From assembly GCA_010909165.1 (NCBI GenBank), contig VJWM01000016.1, positions 62,001 through 126,000 on the forward strand: a stretch of DNA of 64,000 nucleotides. The letters run 5' to 3'. Shown one piece after another: positions 44,805-57,212 of this stretch (its first letter is position 1; the number at the start of each line of letters is the position of its first letter). The translations under genes and the position numbers were made by a program. The notes below the pieces were generated by a model. It was not told where the DNA came from, searched no databases, and saw only the letters and a program-made list of their open reading frames with translations. Source of the DNA: Anthoceros angustus (Eukaryota; Streptophyta; Anthocerotopsida; Anthocerotales; Anthocerotaceae).

Positions 44805-46770
44805 ATGCAGCGCTCCCGCTCTTCACAGATTCTCAGTCTCCCTCCGGAGAATTCGGCAGTCGATGAGGAGGGCAGGTTCCTGATCTTGAATTTGGGGCAG
44901 GTGGGTGGTGCCGTGTCCTTCTTGGAAGGGGCTTCACGAGTGATTTGAAGTTTAGTTGCAATGCAGTCTTCCTGCTGTGGGAGCGGGAGGTAGGGGGTTT
45001 GGAAGGTGATTGCTCCATAATCGCTGCTCAGGACCTTGAACCAGACGAAAGCTTGAAACCCTTGAAGCTGGACTTGCATCAGGTGACAAGAATATTATTG
45101 CACTGCCCTGAAATGTGCTGAAGCAGCACGGCACTACCATGATGCCATTTGTGATTCTCTTTCAACTTTGAACCACTGTAAGCTGAAGCCCAGTGAGTTT
45201 CTGCAAACACATTGAGTTTTTCAGGTGGATCTGGATGGCCTAAGCAAGCCCATTCATAAGAATTTCTTGTTCCATTTCATTTTGAAACAGGTGCAGAATC
45301 CTTCCTCTGGATGCTCCCATCCTTCCTAGTACGGTATACTGGGTGTCAGGGGTCCTATGAGGAGCACATTAGCTGCCATTCAATTTCCGGCAGATGATAG
45401 GTGTGAGCATTCTCAGGTAAAATGTACATTTGTGACTAAACATTTGGTTTCACTGGTGTAGATTTCCTTGAGGCACTGTTGTTGATACCAACATGCTTCT
45501 TACTACAGCTATCTCAAGAAATGCGAGAATGACTTTTGGGAATTTTCAAATGTAGGCGTTGAAGGTGGTCATGAAGGTTCAGTTCATTGGCCAGTGTTTC
45601 TCTCCATGCAAGCAAGCAAACCTCCCTGAGGCTGTACACCCACGAGGTGATCAGGAGTAGGACTTTTGTTTGGCTGAAGCGTCCGTACGTCTAGTTCCAG
45701 CATTAACAAGATGACTCTATGCATGCTTCTGCGAAAGGTGCTAGGATCTGCACCATTGGATAAAACATTCCAACAGAAGATGAAGTGACGTGGAGGAGGC
45801 TGTCCACACTCATAAGATGCTTACTGACTGCTGGAATGATTCGCTGGCACTTTGAACCTGTTGAAGCAGTGCAAACGGGCGTTGAAGGACATGGTGATGT
45901 GGCTGGTGGGAGAGGCTTATGGGGGATAAGGAGAACTGTAGCTATATCAAGTTTTGGGGAATTCATGGTGACCATATTTTTTCTGCTGATCGATGGAGCG
46001 GACACAGTCCTTATAATTAGCTGGAGTACATTCGTATGTATTCTGTGACGGAAGAGGTTTCTATGTCCTTTTTCTATCCGCAGTCTTCTTGTTGGTCAGT
46101 ACCTATCAGATGTCTGCCACCCCTGGAAAGAGGCACTGAAAAGATGTGTTTGTGGCAGTGCTTGCTTCAGAGCTCAAAGAACAGTCATTTATTAAATAAA
46201 GTGTGCTGGATGAATTCAGTTGCAAGAACATGACAAGTGCTCCGCGGCTTGGACTTGATCAATGGCTGGGGAAAATTCAGTAGCTTTGGAAAGGAAAAAC
46301 CATAGGCCTTCCTGTACATATTGAGTTACTGCATCCTGTTGTGAGAACCCACGCTGTATCCCAAGCTCATTTTCCTACCGCTAGACCGACATAGAAAAGG
46401 TAGTTGCTGAAACGAAGTTATTGGGAGGACGATATTTCCGAGTTTACGGCATCTAATTGGGTGACTCCCAAAAGCAGCGATGTTGGCTCCGTTCGCCGCG
46501 AAGGAGTTTCAGAGAATGTCGTACCGAGGTTTTTGTCTGCGAGAATGCCGGGACGTGAGGTGCTCAGCGAATGGATGGTGCAGTCTCGATTGTCGAAAAT
46601 TTCGCTGCTGAGCATCTCGGTCACTGGCTGTTATTGCTATAGACGATGGGATGGCTGCCAGTTTGAAGCACAGCTTGAGAGGAGCATAGGTTCACTGGGG
46701 GAGGGGATGGTGCGAGTATCCATGCTGCTCAAGAAGACGTTCCAGCATCGGTGTAAGATTAAGGGCTGAC
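44805..46770 (+). other. Exon-like stretches, possible unrecognised gene
   Basis: Several plus-strand stretches look like exons bounded by splice signals. From ATG 44805: MQRSRSSQILSLPPENSAVD and on to LNLGQ|GTGGGT. At about 44963-45078: VFLLWEREVGGLEGD through LKLDLHQ|GTGACA, after GCAG. At about 45226-45291: VDLDGLSKPIHKNFLFHF, after TTTTCAG. Phases between them are plausible but I recognise no family and a competing minus-strand frame covers the first two. Frames at 45.8-46.05 and 46.4-46.77 kb could be later exons. Treat as a hypothesis. Confidence 0.25.
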
Positions 46771-48950
46771 AGGAGCGGCTGTGAAAGTTGTGCATCCCAA
46801 CTTGGATATCGCCGAACTACTTCCCAAGTAGGAATGCGAGTTTTTCCAGTTTGTTGTGTGAGACTCTTCCTCGAGTTGCAATCTGGGCAAAGTCACAAGC
46901 ATACTCGATCTACAGACTCGCTGTTGAAGGACCCCAGGACCCCATGGAGACGGCCGGTGGAGTGCAGGAAGCATGGCCAGAGATAGTCCCTCCTCATTAC
47001 ACAGTCTTGCCAAACTCGTGTGTCCTGATACCTCCACTGTTGTAGAGCGGCCATCGCTATGGCAAGGGAGATGAAGCAATGTAGTGTACAGGAATTCAAG
47101 AATACTGCAAGATGCCCAAAGTAGGCTTGAAATTACAACGAAAACCAACACCTTACATAGTGGCCAGCAGCCACTTATCATAAGACGAGCAACCGGTGTG
47201 ATGACTGGCACCTATTATATGCTTACATTTTTCTAAGGTCGATTGGTCTTATGAGCAACACACACAAACAGATCCTGCTAACATCCACGACAACAAGAAC
47301 TGCAAGGCAACGATTTTACTCCGTATTGTGTTTATCAACCTTGCGCAGGCATTCCAGTTTATTCGTGTGCATATGCTGTATAACATGAGAGCCGCAGCGA
47401 GGCTTTCCATACCTTCCTGTGCTGGTTTCCTTTGGCTGGAGTCCTGAACAAACCCCGCCTAGCTATCAGTCGGTCGGAAAGCAGACGTTGAGCCTGCAAC
47501 CTGCAGCTCTAGAGATTGAAGACTGAAATGAAGGTACCTGCAAGTTGGCACTTAGCTTGATGATGCCGCTGATCAGGGGGAGTACCCCAGTGCGAGCTTG
47601 CTACGGGAAGGTGAGCCAAGACTGCAAGGTGTGTCGAATCTCACCAAGGTTTCATCAATTTGTACATGCTATAAAATGAAGGCGACAGCTCGCTTGCGGA
47701 TGCAAGCACAGGTGTACACAAGACTCGTGGTGATGAAACCACGCGCGTTTAAAGGGACCTGAATGAAACTGCTTCGACGTACCTTTGTCAAATGAAGTTG
47801 TTGGCGCTCAGTGTAGACCTCGGCTCTGGATGTGCAGCAACCCTTAACGCAAAGCCACGTCGGTAAGTGATCAAGCATAGCACCGGGGACTGCCTACCTC
47901 CCTCCTGCATCTCAGACTCCTGACACCTCTATTCCCTCTGTTCCCTCTCAGACGTGTTCCCTCTCTCCCCTCTCAGACTACAACCGGGCTTCATCTTCTA
48001 GCCTGAATCCTTTTCCCCCACCCTGTCCTCCCATCTCAGTGAACGCTTCTATATGTCGTTCTCGAGCTCCCCTGTACATGAATTGGCCTAGCTGCAGTTT
48101 GTGGATCGGTCCACGTACTGACAGTTCTTGTGACAGCTTTCGGAAGGATTTCTTGCAATTTTCCACTGCTAGCGCTGGCACTACCTGAAACAGTGCTATA
48201 TGCAACATCCTCCTCACGCGGCAACCTCCGGATGTCACAACCGGAGCGCTAACTTCAGCCCTTCCCTTAATGGTCTCGCATGAGCCTGGTTATTTTCGGG
48301 AGTATGTGAGGAGGTGCAACCTCCATGGACTGTACAGTCTGTGGGAGGCTTTCTGGAAGGTCAATCTAGCTCCAAAGGCAGCTGTGGGAGCACTGTTCTC
48401 GTAAACACATTTCGCTTCCATCGATCTACATGGAAGCGAAATGCTGTACCCTCAACCTGTATTTTGTAGTGAAACTTTATTTCAGAACAAAAGCCAAATA
48501 TGGCTCTGCCCCTGGCTCCTACTCTTTTTTTTCCATTGTGTTCGGGTATGGGAATGCGTTCCCCACATCTGATCGATTCTACAGACCTAGCTCGTGATAG
48601 GAGCTCTTGTATTATTTTATTCTTTATAAAGATCTTTAGTTTTTAAAAAAAATATGTATGCTCAACGTTGACCAACCTAGGGCTCAAGTAAGTTTTATAT
48701 TGAAACTTGGGCAACCTAGGGTTCCAGGGCTACTTGCAAAGTTGGCAAATTCTTTAACAAGGCTTGGAGCTCTCCTATCTCAACCAAATCCAGAGATAGC
48801 TAAGATTGGCTGGATGAGCTTGGAGAGACTTCCTTTCAGTTCCATATGGTTCTTGTCTAGAGTAGTTTATCTCCTCCCATCAAAAAAGAATTTTTAGAGT
48901 AGCTTTATATTAAGAGTTTAATATAGTTAACTAGGTAGTGTGTAAGATCA
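46771..48950. other. No gene recognised
   Basis: Moderate GC, short frames on both strands and nothing with a domain. A minus-strand stretch at 47978-48238 has open frames in two phases and is ambiguous. Confidence 0.4.
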
Positions 48951-48954
48951 TGAT

Positions 48955-48978
48955 ATTATATATATATATATATATAAT
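48955..48978. repeat. (TA)n microsatellite
   Basis: Eleven or so TA units in an AT-rich context. Confidence 0.95.
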
Positions 48979-49198
48979 TTATTAAGATTTGAGGATATTC
49001 TAGTTTCTAGTTCTTTTGTCATCAGTATATGGCTGCCCATACATATGATGGCATCTTAGAATCAATTTATTTTTATGTTGTTTTTGTTGTAAGATTTTGA
49101 AGATCGTGTCTAACCACTTAGAGTTTGAACTTCGAAGTGCACTTCAAATGAGTTGAAGGTGGAATTGCAATTCAAAATTCTTCATTTGCTGTTATGAG

Positions 49199-49226
49199 TG
49201 GTTCCAATTAGAGAGGGTCGACTGTA
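49199..49226. mobile_element. Solo end of a pogo-like MITE
   Basis: GGTTCCAATTAGAGAGGG then TCGACTG, followed by TA, matches the right end of the complete MITEs at 50287 and 56964. The other end was not found nearby. Confidence 0.5.
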
Positions 49227-49589
49227 TCTTTGTCGTAGAAGTGAGACTCATATTCCTTGTCGATTTGTGAAGTATACATCTTTCTCTCGTACATAGAAGT
49301 GCGGGCTCACATTCTTGTGTCTGTTTGTTGTTTTGTTGTCGAAACCTAGAAGTACATATATTTGTCGTAGAAGTGCGAGCGCATGTCGGTGTTGACGTTT
49401 CATTTGTTGTTATGCTCTTAATGTTATTGTTTGCCACTTTGTCCTCTAAACCTGGAAGTATCTTTGTCATAGAAGTGTGGGTGAAACACGTTTGTCATTT
49501 TGTTGTTGGTTTGTTGGGAGTACTTTTTCACTAAAGTGCTAGAATGCCCCTCAAATTTCTATGTCATTTTGTTGTCGGTTGTCAACCCG

Positions 49590-49862
49590 CAAGGAGTATG
49601 AGAAGTCGTAACAGTGCTAGAAATGCTGCTCAAATTCCCTTGTCGTTTTGTTTGTTGTCGGCTGAGGAGTATGAGAGGTTCAAAACTTAGTTTTGTTTTG
49701 TTGTCGGTCCATGAGGAGTATGAGCGGCTCAAAACTCTGTTTTGTTTTGTTGTCGGTCCATGAGGAGTATGAGCGGGTATGAGCAGCTCAAAACTCTATT
49801 TTGTTTTGTTGTCGGTCCGTGAGGAGTATGAGCGGCTCCAAACTCTCCTTTGTCCGTTTCGT
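49590..49862. repeat. 49-bp minisatellite
   Basis: GAGGAGTATGAG starts at 49664, 49713, 49762 and 49821. The third unit has an internal 10-bp duplication (GTATGAGCGG). Each unit continues CTCAAAACT then GTTTTGTTTTGTTGTCGGTCC. Looser relatives with TTGTCGTAGAAGTGCG extend left to 49220. Confidence 0.9.
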
Positions 49863-49892
49863 TCCTTGCCTATGTGGAGGAATTAGTACGTA

Positions 49893-50287
49893 CAGTCCAC
49901 CCCCCCTAATTGGGACTGGTTCGGAGTGCCTTTAGAGGTCCCATTAAGGGAGGTGTCCCGATTATATTTTCCCTATTTAAAAATAATAAAATATTATAAA
50001 CTCTAAAATAAAAAATACCGGAAAAGGTTAGCTTAAGAGTCTTCAATCACAACTAAAAGTCTATTGTGCTCAAATAATCGATTCTTTTTTCTTTTTAATT
50101 TTTAAGTAAAACAAATAAAAATCCCATTTAGGAGGTGAAACTAACATGAATGTATGTTTCAAAAGGTCCCAATTATCATTTAGGAAAAGTCCCATTTATT
50201 ACATTGTAAACTAAAGGGAGTAGGATGGGAGGTCCCATTTAGAGAGGAATCCCATTTATAGAGTTCCCAATTAGGGGGGGCCGACTG
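49893..50287. mobile_element. Pogo-like MITE, copy 1
   Basis: 395 bp flanked by TA on both sides. Left end CAGTCCACCCCCCCTAATTG, and the reverse complement of the right end CAGTCGGCCCCCCCTAATTG. CAGT termini with TA target duplications are the hallmark of the Tc1/mariner superfamily, pogo branch. No coding capacity. Near-identical copy at 56567. Confidence 0.9.
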
Positions 50288-50289
50288 TA

Positions 50290-51292
50290 GTTTGTTACAT
50301 GCATACTCATACTTATTTATATTTTTTTATAGATTATACTATATTTCAAATATATTTACCTGAGACTTGAGATCTTTATACATCTTATGTCGTCTTCAAT
50401 AGTACTGTACTTTCATACTTATATCCTTCCTGTTTTGACTTATTCTTTTTTTATCTGTCTTGATCTTGTATGATTTAAGGTCTACTTTATCTACTTTATT
50501 TTTATAAATATATTTATTTTAATTATTAATAAAAATAAAATAATTAAAACTTAATCTATATATGTATGTATTGACGGAACACGTATACGTAAAGGGTGCA
50601 TTTTGCAGGCCCCAAAGGCCCAACCGGGCCGAAGCGTGGGAAGCCTTCAGATGTGAAGGAAGTATGTAGCAAACCATTCAATTCAATTTCAATGGGTGGT
50701 CTCATGTGATGAGCTCGGGCGTTATTATACCTGGGTTGGTATAGGTATACATACGTCTTGACGGAACAGAGAGATACAGCCCAAGGCCCGACAGGGCCCC
50801 GACATGCCGAAGCGTGACAGACATGTAGGTGTGAAGTTACTACGTCCGTGGAGAGATTCCGAAACGATGAATGGACGTTTTGTGAGGGGGCAGGGGCGGG
50901 GCAGGCAGCGGCATGAGAGGGGCCCGGGGCGGTGGTGGAGGCAGCTCGCTGAAGGTGGGCCACCATCGAAGGACACTCGAGCTGAAGCCGCCCTCGGGGT
51001 TGAGCCAATGAGAACGCTCACCTGGCTGGCAGTCCCCTCCCAGTTCAGCCTTCTTAAACGCCCGCCATGGCCAGTTCCTCCCACATTCCTCAACCACGCT
51101 CGACGTAGCAAGCTCCCTTCCTGCCTGCACCTGCCTGCCCCTGCTTGCATTTGCAAGCCGGCGCCGATTGGCACCAAGGGATCGATCTTCTGCTCTTGCT
51201 CTCTACCGCCGCGCTCTCGAGCAATCGCAAGCTCGATCCTCCAGTGCGGCGGGTGTGCTTGGCTATCAGCCCGGCTGGAGCAAGGTTCTACC
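50290..51292. other. Upstream region of the P450-like gene
   Basis: AT-rich to 50580, then a block at 50572-50650 (TTGACGGAAC, GGCCCAACCGGGCCGAAGCG) and its near copy at 50758-50825 (TTGACGGAAC, GGCCCGACAGGGCCCC...GCCGAAGCG). No gene supported. Confidence 0.5.
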
Positions 51293-53398
51293 ATGGGTGC
51301 CCATTATTTGTGGGCGTGGTTTGTGGCGGCGCTGCTGCTGCTTGTGGTGGTGGTGGTGGTTGAAGGAAGGGCGTGCTGAAGCGGCGCCGGGAGGCGCGAT
51401 GCCGCCCACGGCCCCGGGCCCAGGCCGCTTCCCCGGGCGCCGCCCCTCCCGCTGGCCGACTTCGACTTCCATCTGCGAGACCCGAACTCGCCCGTCGCCT
51501 TCCTTGCCGACCTGGTGACCCGGGTCGGCCGGATCCTGAGCCTGCGCCTGGGCGCCTTCCCATCCATCCTCGTCGCAAAGGCAAGCATCGCGGAGGAGGC
51601 GCTGCGGGAGGAGAAGTACGCCACCGTCTTCCACTCCCAGCTCCACATGCCCCCGTGGAGGCGCCTGGTCGGAAGCCACGCCCACTGCGTGCCCAACCAG
51701 GATCTCCGCTGGCAGGCCATCCGCTGCGGCGCCGCCAGGGTAATCAAGCAACGCAAACTCCAACTCCCTCGCTGTGTGTTCTTGACGAATCCATCGGCCT
51801 GGGGAGCAGCTTGCCTGCTTGCTATGGTCGACCTGTGTTGGAACAACCTTGGACTGATGTATCCTTGTGCGGTGTACGTGTGCAGCTCATGATGTCGCAG
51901 GACAGCCTGGCCACATGTACCGCCCACAACCCTCGGAGGCAGGCGGCCATCGCTCACGCCCTGGCCATGTTCGCGCAGCGGGCCGGCCAGCTGGGAGCTG
52001 TGGTGACCGTGATGGACGTCTTCGGGCCGATGGTATGCGACCTCATGCTGCTGCTCTGCTTCGGGGAGTACCCGGTGCAGCTGGGATCAGCGCTAGCGTC
52101 GGTCCAAGTGCGGGCGGTGCTGGAGGCTATGGTGACGACCGGCACCGCGTCCCAGGCGAACCCCTTGCTCTGCGCCCTGGACTGGATTCAAGGGGTCCGC
52201 CTCCTCCACCGCGTCCACACCACCATCAAGCAGCGGAGCTACAACTTAATGCTGGCCACCTTCACGTCTGCGGTTCTGCCGCTCATCGAGCGATGCCGCA
52301 CCCGACACGGCATCCCCGCTCACATCCCCGACCAGGAGGCGCCTACCCGGACCCCGACCCCGACCCCGACCCCGACGGCAGCCCCCGGCAGCGGAAGCAG
52401 TGACACTGACTCGGACGAGTCCGACGAAGATCAAGAGGCCGGGCTCCTTCCCGAGGGGCGAGCAGGGGAGGGCAGCACGTTCGAATTCGATGTTTCAGCC
52501 GAGGACTTCTCGCTGAAGCCATCGGCCCCGGTTGATCCCCAGCTTGTGGCCTTCGTCTCGGAGATCTCCTCGCACGGGTCGGGAATGTGTGGGCTCGGGG
52601 CCGAATCCCCGTATCTCATCCCCTTCCTGTATGCAGGTCGAGGGATGCGGATGACGGCGGAAGAAACGGTGGCAGTGTGTCTGGAGTTTTTGCAGGCAGG
52701 CTACTTGACCATGACGCGTGCTCTGGAATGCGCAATGTCCCATCTTATCAACAACCCAGAAATTCAAGAGAAGCTGTTCATGGAGATCAGCAGTGTTGTT
52801 GGTACCACTAGACCCGTCGTCGAGACCGACCTGCGGAATCTCCACTATCTGGATGCTCTTGTGCGAGAGACACTGCGACTCAACCCTCCGGTGCCTCTCA
52901 TGACTGTCCCGTCCCCGACCAGAGCATGCGAGCTTGCAGGGTTCAACATCCCTCAGAACGCGACGATGCAGGTCCATCTCAAGGCCATCGGTGAGTGCCT
53001 GGAATACCACAGAAACGTCTGCAACTTTCAATGTTTTTATTTTCCGATGTCGCTTAGGTTCTGGAGTCACGAGTCATGTCCGTTGTTTGTAAGCTCACCG
53101 GATTCCATGTACAGGCCAGGACCCTGAGGTGTGGAATGACCCAGATCGCTTCATTCCAGAGAGATTCCTGGTGGATTCCAGCGCAGAACTCGGTCGCAGC
53201 ATGCTCCCCTTCGGCGTCGGCAAGATCTCATGTCCCGCCAAGAAACTGGCAGCTGTGAGTCTCAAGTTGGCGATTGCCCGCATGGTGCAACGCTTCCGCT
53301 GGAACCCACCTCCGGGGGATGAGCGTGTGCCGTTGGGAGTGCCAGGCAACCAAATCTCCAGGTCCTCTGTCAAAGCATCCATTACTTCGCGGACCTGA
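51293..53398 (+). pseudogene. Divergent cytochrome P450-like gene with in-frame TGA
   Basis: Exons about 51293-51739, 51886-52990 and 53115-53398, with GT/AG introns in phase. The Met at 51293 starts a perfect membrane anchor (MGAHYLWAWFVAALLLL then a valine run), but TGA at 51377-51379 follows. The same frame then reopens as GPRPLPRAPPLPLADFDFHL and continues into the P450 body, which has no early Met of its own. E-x2-R is kept (ETLRLNPP), as are PERF and a haem cysteine (PFGVGKISCPAKKL). The haem loop lacks the usual Arg and final Gly, and the I-helix reads AGYLTMT, so the acid of A/G-G-x-D/E-T is Leu. A long Asp/Glu/Ser-rich insert lies before the I-helix (PTPTPTP, then DTDSDESDEDQE). Either a decaying gene or an unusual P450 with an altered reaction. 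Confidence 0.7.
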
Positions 53399-54698
53399 TG
53401 GCTTCATGAGATGGAACAACGGTAGCGGCACAAGCGCCTGTTACAGCTAGGTAGATAACTACTACATACTTGGTTTGGTTTAAAACGCGGAAGGAAAGTT
53501 TTGGTTTGGTTTCTTGAACTTGCTTGCAAGTGTCTGTCGGCAAGATACAATGTCCAATGTTGTGCTAGTAGCCGCTATTAAGGGCTGTTGTTGCCCACGA
53601 TCTCAACATTATGGAGCCCATGTGGACTCCTCCACGACAGTAAGCTATCGGTACTCGGGACATTTAAGCCGGATTCCAACGATAAATGTTCTTGAAATCT
53701 CTGTGCATTAACAGTGTGCCGTCCGAAGCCAAAAACGAGACATGGATTCTTTGATCGATTGATGAGCAAAGAATTTTATCAGCACCAGCAGGATGGAGGC
53801 AAAACATATCGGTGAGTTGCCTTGTCTTCGGGTGTAAGAAATACACTCCTCAGGATGCTATTTGCACGCGGCAAATGACGCTCCACTTTAGCTGTGGACA
53901 GATCTACACAACCTGGCCACTGGCCACTGGCCATGGGCAGCAACCAGAAATCAATACATGCTGAACAGCCCTTCTCACAGACTACCAGTCGCTGTCCACC
54001 GCGCAATATCAACCACACGCTGCAGAATTGGTTATGGTAAAACCACAAGAAGAAGCTTGCGTACACGATCAGTATTGTGAGGATGGTCTCTGAGCCTGTT
54101 CATGAATGGTTGCATGCTTGTAGTCGTCAAGCGTACAAAGTGCAGCAAGCGAAATACAAGGTGCACGCATGTGTAACGTGTTTGGTCTTGATACTTGTTC
54201 ATTTTGGGCATGCTAACCTTACAGGCCAGAGGACAGCCCTGCTGCGTTATGAGGCAACAACTTCTCCCGAAGGGCGAGTCCTGGAAATTCTCACTCATTC
54301 CAGTGGAGACTGCCTGGTAGGCCACATCATCAGAATCGTCCAAACAGCTCTTTGTGTTGCATCGCAACATGCAAGGCCCACCATTGCTCACGTCAGGCCC
54401 TGCTCTCCTGTACCAGAGCTCTTGAAGATATGCACGGAGTAATGCACCAGCTGATGTAGCAGGACCCTGCAAACTCCGGGCCTTACCGATCTAGTGTGGC
54501 TGTAAGGCTTGCTAGGGACCAGAAGCGACCAGCTACATCTACAGGGCTACGATTCCGCCATCTGTGCATACTGCTGGACAGGCACAGCAGAAACGATGTT
54601 TTTTGGCCGATACCTCACCACTCTCCACTATGCGACCAGGCACCAAGGTTACTGCTTGAACACAACATGATTCGGTGGAAGAAGGGAGCTTGCAACAG
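53399..54698. other. No gene recognised
   Basis: Short frames on both strands without a domain. No clear repeats. Confidence 0.4.
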
Positions 54699-55687
54699 TG
54701 GTGGCCCAACTTCCACATATGGCACACACCTCATGGCACACTTCATGAGACGGCTATCTGAGGTGTCACAGCATACTGCAGAGCAAAGGAAAAATTCGCA
54801 GCAAGCTGCTGCTGCACCTTCTGGTGCTACCAAGTGACAATTTTTCCTCACAGAAGCGTTGTCACACAGCTACCACTATCACCAGGGTGCACATCATTAG
54901 TGACTGGCCCGAACTGCCAAGAAATTACTCCTGCCTGGCTTACGGGCTGAACTTGGCACTCCCAACATGCACGCTGATCCGGCGTGTTCAGAAGACCGTT
55001 CCAGTTTCGTGAGGCGCACTTCCATTTTTTCAGAGAGCTGAGTGAGGTACGGCTAGAATAGCTTCCTCTTTGATGGTCAGAATATCCACGATCTCCAACA
55101 TCTATCTTCTGAACACTGTTATGCATAGATCAGGGTTAAAGGGACATGCAAGGTTAGCTTCCTCTCAGCATCTCAGCACCTACTTCGTACAGCCACACGG
55201 GTAGATTAGACTTTTCACATTTCGTTTTTTCTCCACAATCAGGGACCTTCTTCATACAGGAATGCCAGAACAGCAGGGCTAGCCTGTGAGCAGAATGCCA
55301 GTATGCGGATATCAGAATTGACAGCAGCCTGAGACCCGCTGGATCACACGAAGTCACTGTCCAGGTTGCAGACAGCACCGGTCAGTCAATCCTGGGATAG
55401 ATTAGCTGGGAAAATCTGGATCCACACTCTGAAGGTATGGTAGGATCGCTGGACGACCTGGAGAAAAAGGCAGCACTCACAGCAACACAGGCAGATGTAA
55501 ATGGATGAAAAGTCGTTGGTGTTGTGGACCACAAAATGTCATCTTACAGCGCCCACCTCCTGTTGGAACGACTCCCGACTCCCACATAAAGAGTTCACCT
55601 TCTGAGCACTGGCTAGTTCTTCTTCATGTTCGACCTTTACAGCTGCAACAAGCAGCTGCGAATCGATGCACAAGGTACCCATCCCTT
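54699..55687. repeat. Segmental duplication E, copy 1
   Basis: 989 bp matching 57979-58960 almost base for base. Differences are a few small indels (for example CTGCTGCTGCACC against CTGCTGCACC). No domain is recognised in its frames. Confidence 0.95.
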
Positions 55688-56566
55688 ACAACAATGTCCC
55701 TGCTTTCAACCGTTGACATGATCTCGGTGGAACTGTGGCAGTCACTGCACATGTGTAGATTCTTTGTTACCAACAGAGGTGTGCCACTCGGAGTGTTCAA
55801 CAGACCAAACGCCAGATCTTCTCAGCATGCCCACAAAGCACATATATCTTCCTTTTCCTTGTCACACAGGGGCTCCGGAGCACTTTGTGTGCGGCACGTG
55901 GTCCCCCCTGCTTCACATGTGTATTCATGCTCTCCACCTTGAGCACAATATCATCTCTGTTTCCTCCCACGAATGTATGTACCTGCTTCTTCACTTGAAT
56001 GCTCGCCACTGCAGGTTTCTTGTTAGCTCCTGCTACCCTTCTCTGTGTTTCAATCCACTCTCCATCAATCCGCCGGAATTCGCTCTGTTCTGTGCAGTCT
56101 GTTTCTCAAGGCGGAAGAAACTCGGTCAAGGGCAAAGGGCAAGGACAACCTGGTAGGGCTCAAATAGGTCTCCACGGTCACCAGGCCACCGAGGCTGTCA
56201 CCCATCCGATAGCCTTCACCACCGGCTTCCCGTCCTTCTTCTTTGTGGGTATGACTCCGCATTATTCTGCTCACCCTCCAAAGTATGGGGAAATGGCTGT
56301 GGACTTCCATAAATTTCTCAAGTCCTATACTAAATCCTCCCGGGCTGTCCTTTCTTATTTTCTCAAGTCCTATACTAAATCCTCCCGGGCTGTCCTTTCT
56401 TATTTCACAGTTTACTTCAAACAGCAGCTCTTCATTACCTTGCAGGCCCTCTTGCTCTCCATTACCTTGCAGGCCCTCTTGACAGTAATCCTTCAAAAGA
56501 TGGTAATGGCCGTGACGTTTTTTCTTCTCCGTCCATAATTTACAGGCCATTTGTTCTTCCTATATA
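55688..56566. other. No gene recognised; 48-bp direct repeat
   Basis: At about 56312-56405 a 48-bp unit (TTTCTCAAGTCCTATACTAA, then ATCCTCCCGGGCTGTCC) is doubled, and ATTACCTTGCAGGCCCTCTTG is doubled at 56434-56481. The minus-strand frame 56065-56550 keeps both duplications in phase (IRKDSPGGFSIGLEK twice), which hints at coding, but I know no relative. Confidence 0.5.
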
Positions 56567-56964
56567 CAGTCCACCCCCCCTAATTGGGACTGGTTCGGAG
56601 TGCCTTTAGAGGTCCCATTAAGGGAGGTGTCCCGATTATATTTTCCCTATTTAAAAATAATAAAATATTATAAACTCTAAAAATAAAAAAAATACCGGAA
56701 AAGGTTAGCTTAAGAGTCTTCAATCACAACTAAAAGTCTATTGTGCTCAAATAATCGATTCTTTTTCTTTTTAATTTTTTAAGTAAAACAAATAAAATCC
56801 CATTTAGGAGGTGAAACTAACATGAATGTATGTTTCAAAAGGTCCCAATTATCATTTAGGGAAAAGTCCCATTTATTACATTGTAAACTAAAGGGAGTAG
56901 GATGGGAGGTCCCATTTAGAGAGGAATCCCATTTATAGAGTTCCCAATTAGGGGGGGCCGACTG
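56567..56964. mobile_element. Pogo-like MITE, copy 2
   Basis: 398 bp, TA on both sides, the same inverted ends as copy 1. Differences from copy 1 are mostly single-base length changes in A/T runs, so both insertions are probably young. It sits 250 bp upstream of the terpene synthase relic. Confidence 0.9.
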
Positions 56965-57212
56965 TATAAGGTTCTGGGAGTAATAAATAACTTTAGATAA
57001 AGAATTTAATCACTCCTTTTTACCTTAGGTATTTTTTTATCGTTTTTTTCCTCAATAAAATATATCGCTATATGGGGGCTTTCTCTTTCTGGTTGTCTCA
57101 TATGCCACTGCGGGGCTGCAGCTCGGCATGCCAAGCCTGCTGCCGTTGGCAGGCCGGTGATGAGCGATGAAATTACCGGTGGGGATTGCATCAACACCAG
57201 CGTGCTGACGCT

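Noticed and set aside
53399-54698. Several 60-145 codon frames on both strands
   Set aside because: They overlap each other, lack domains, and splice signals do not join them convincingly.
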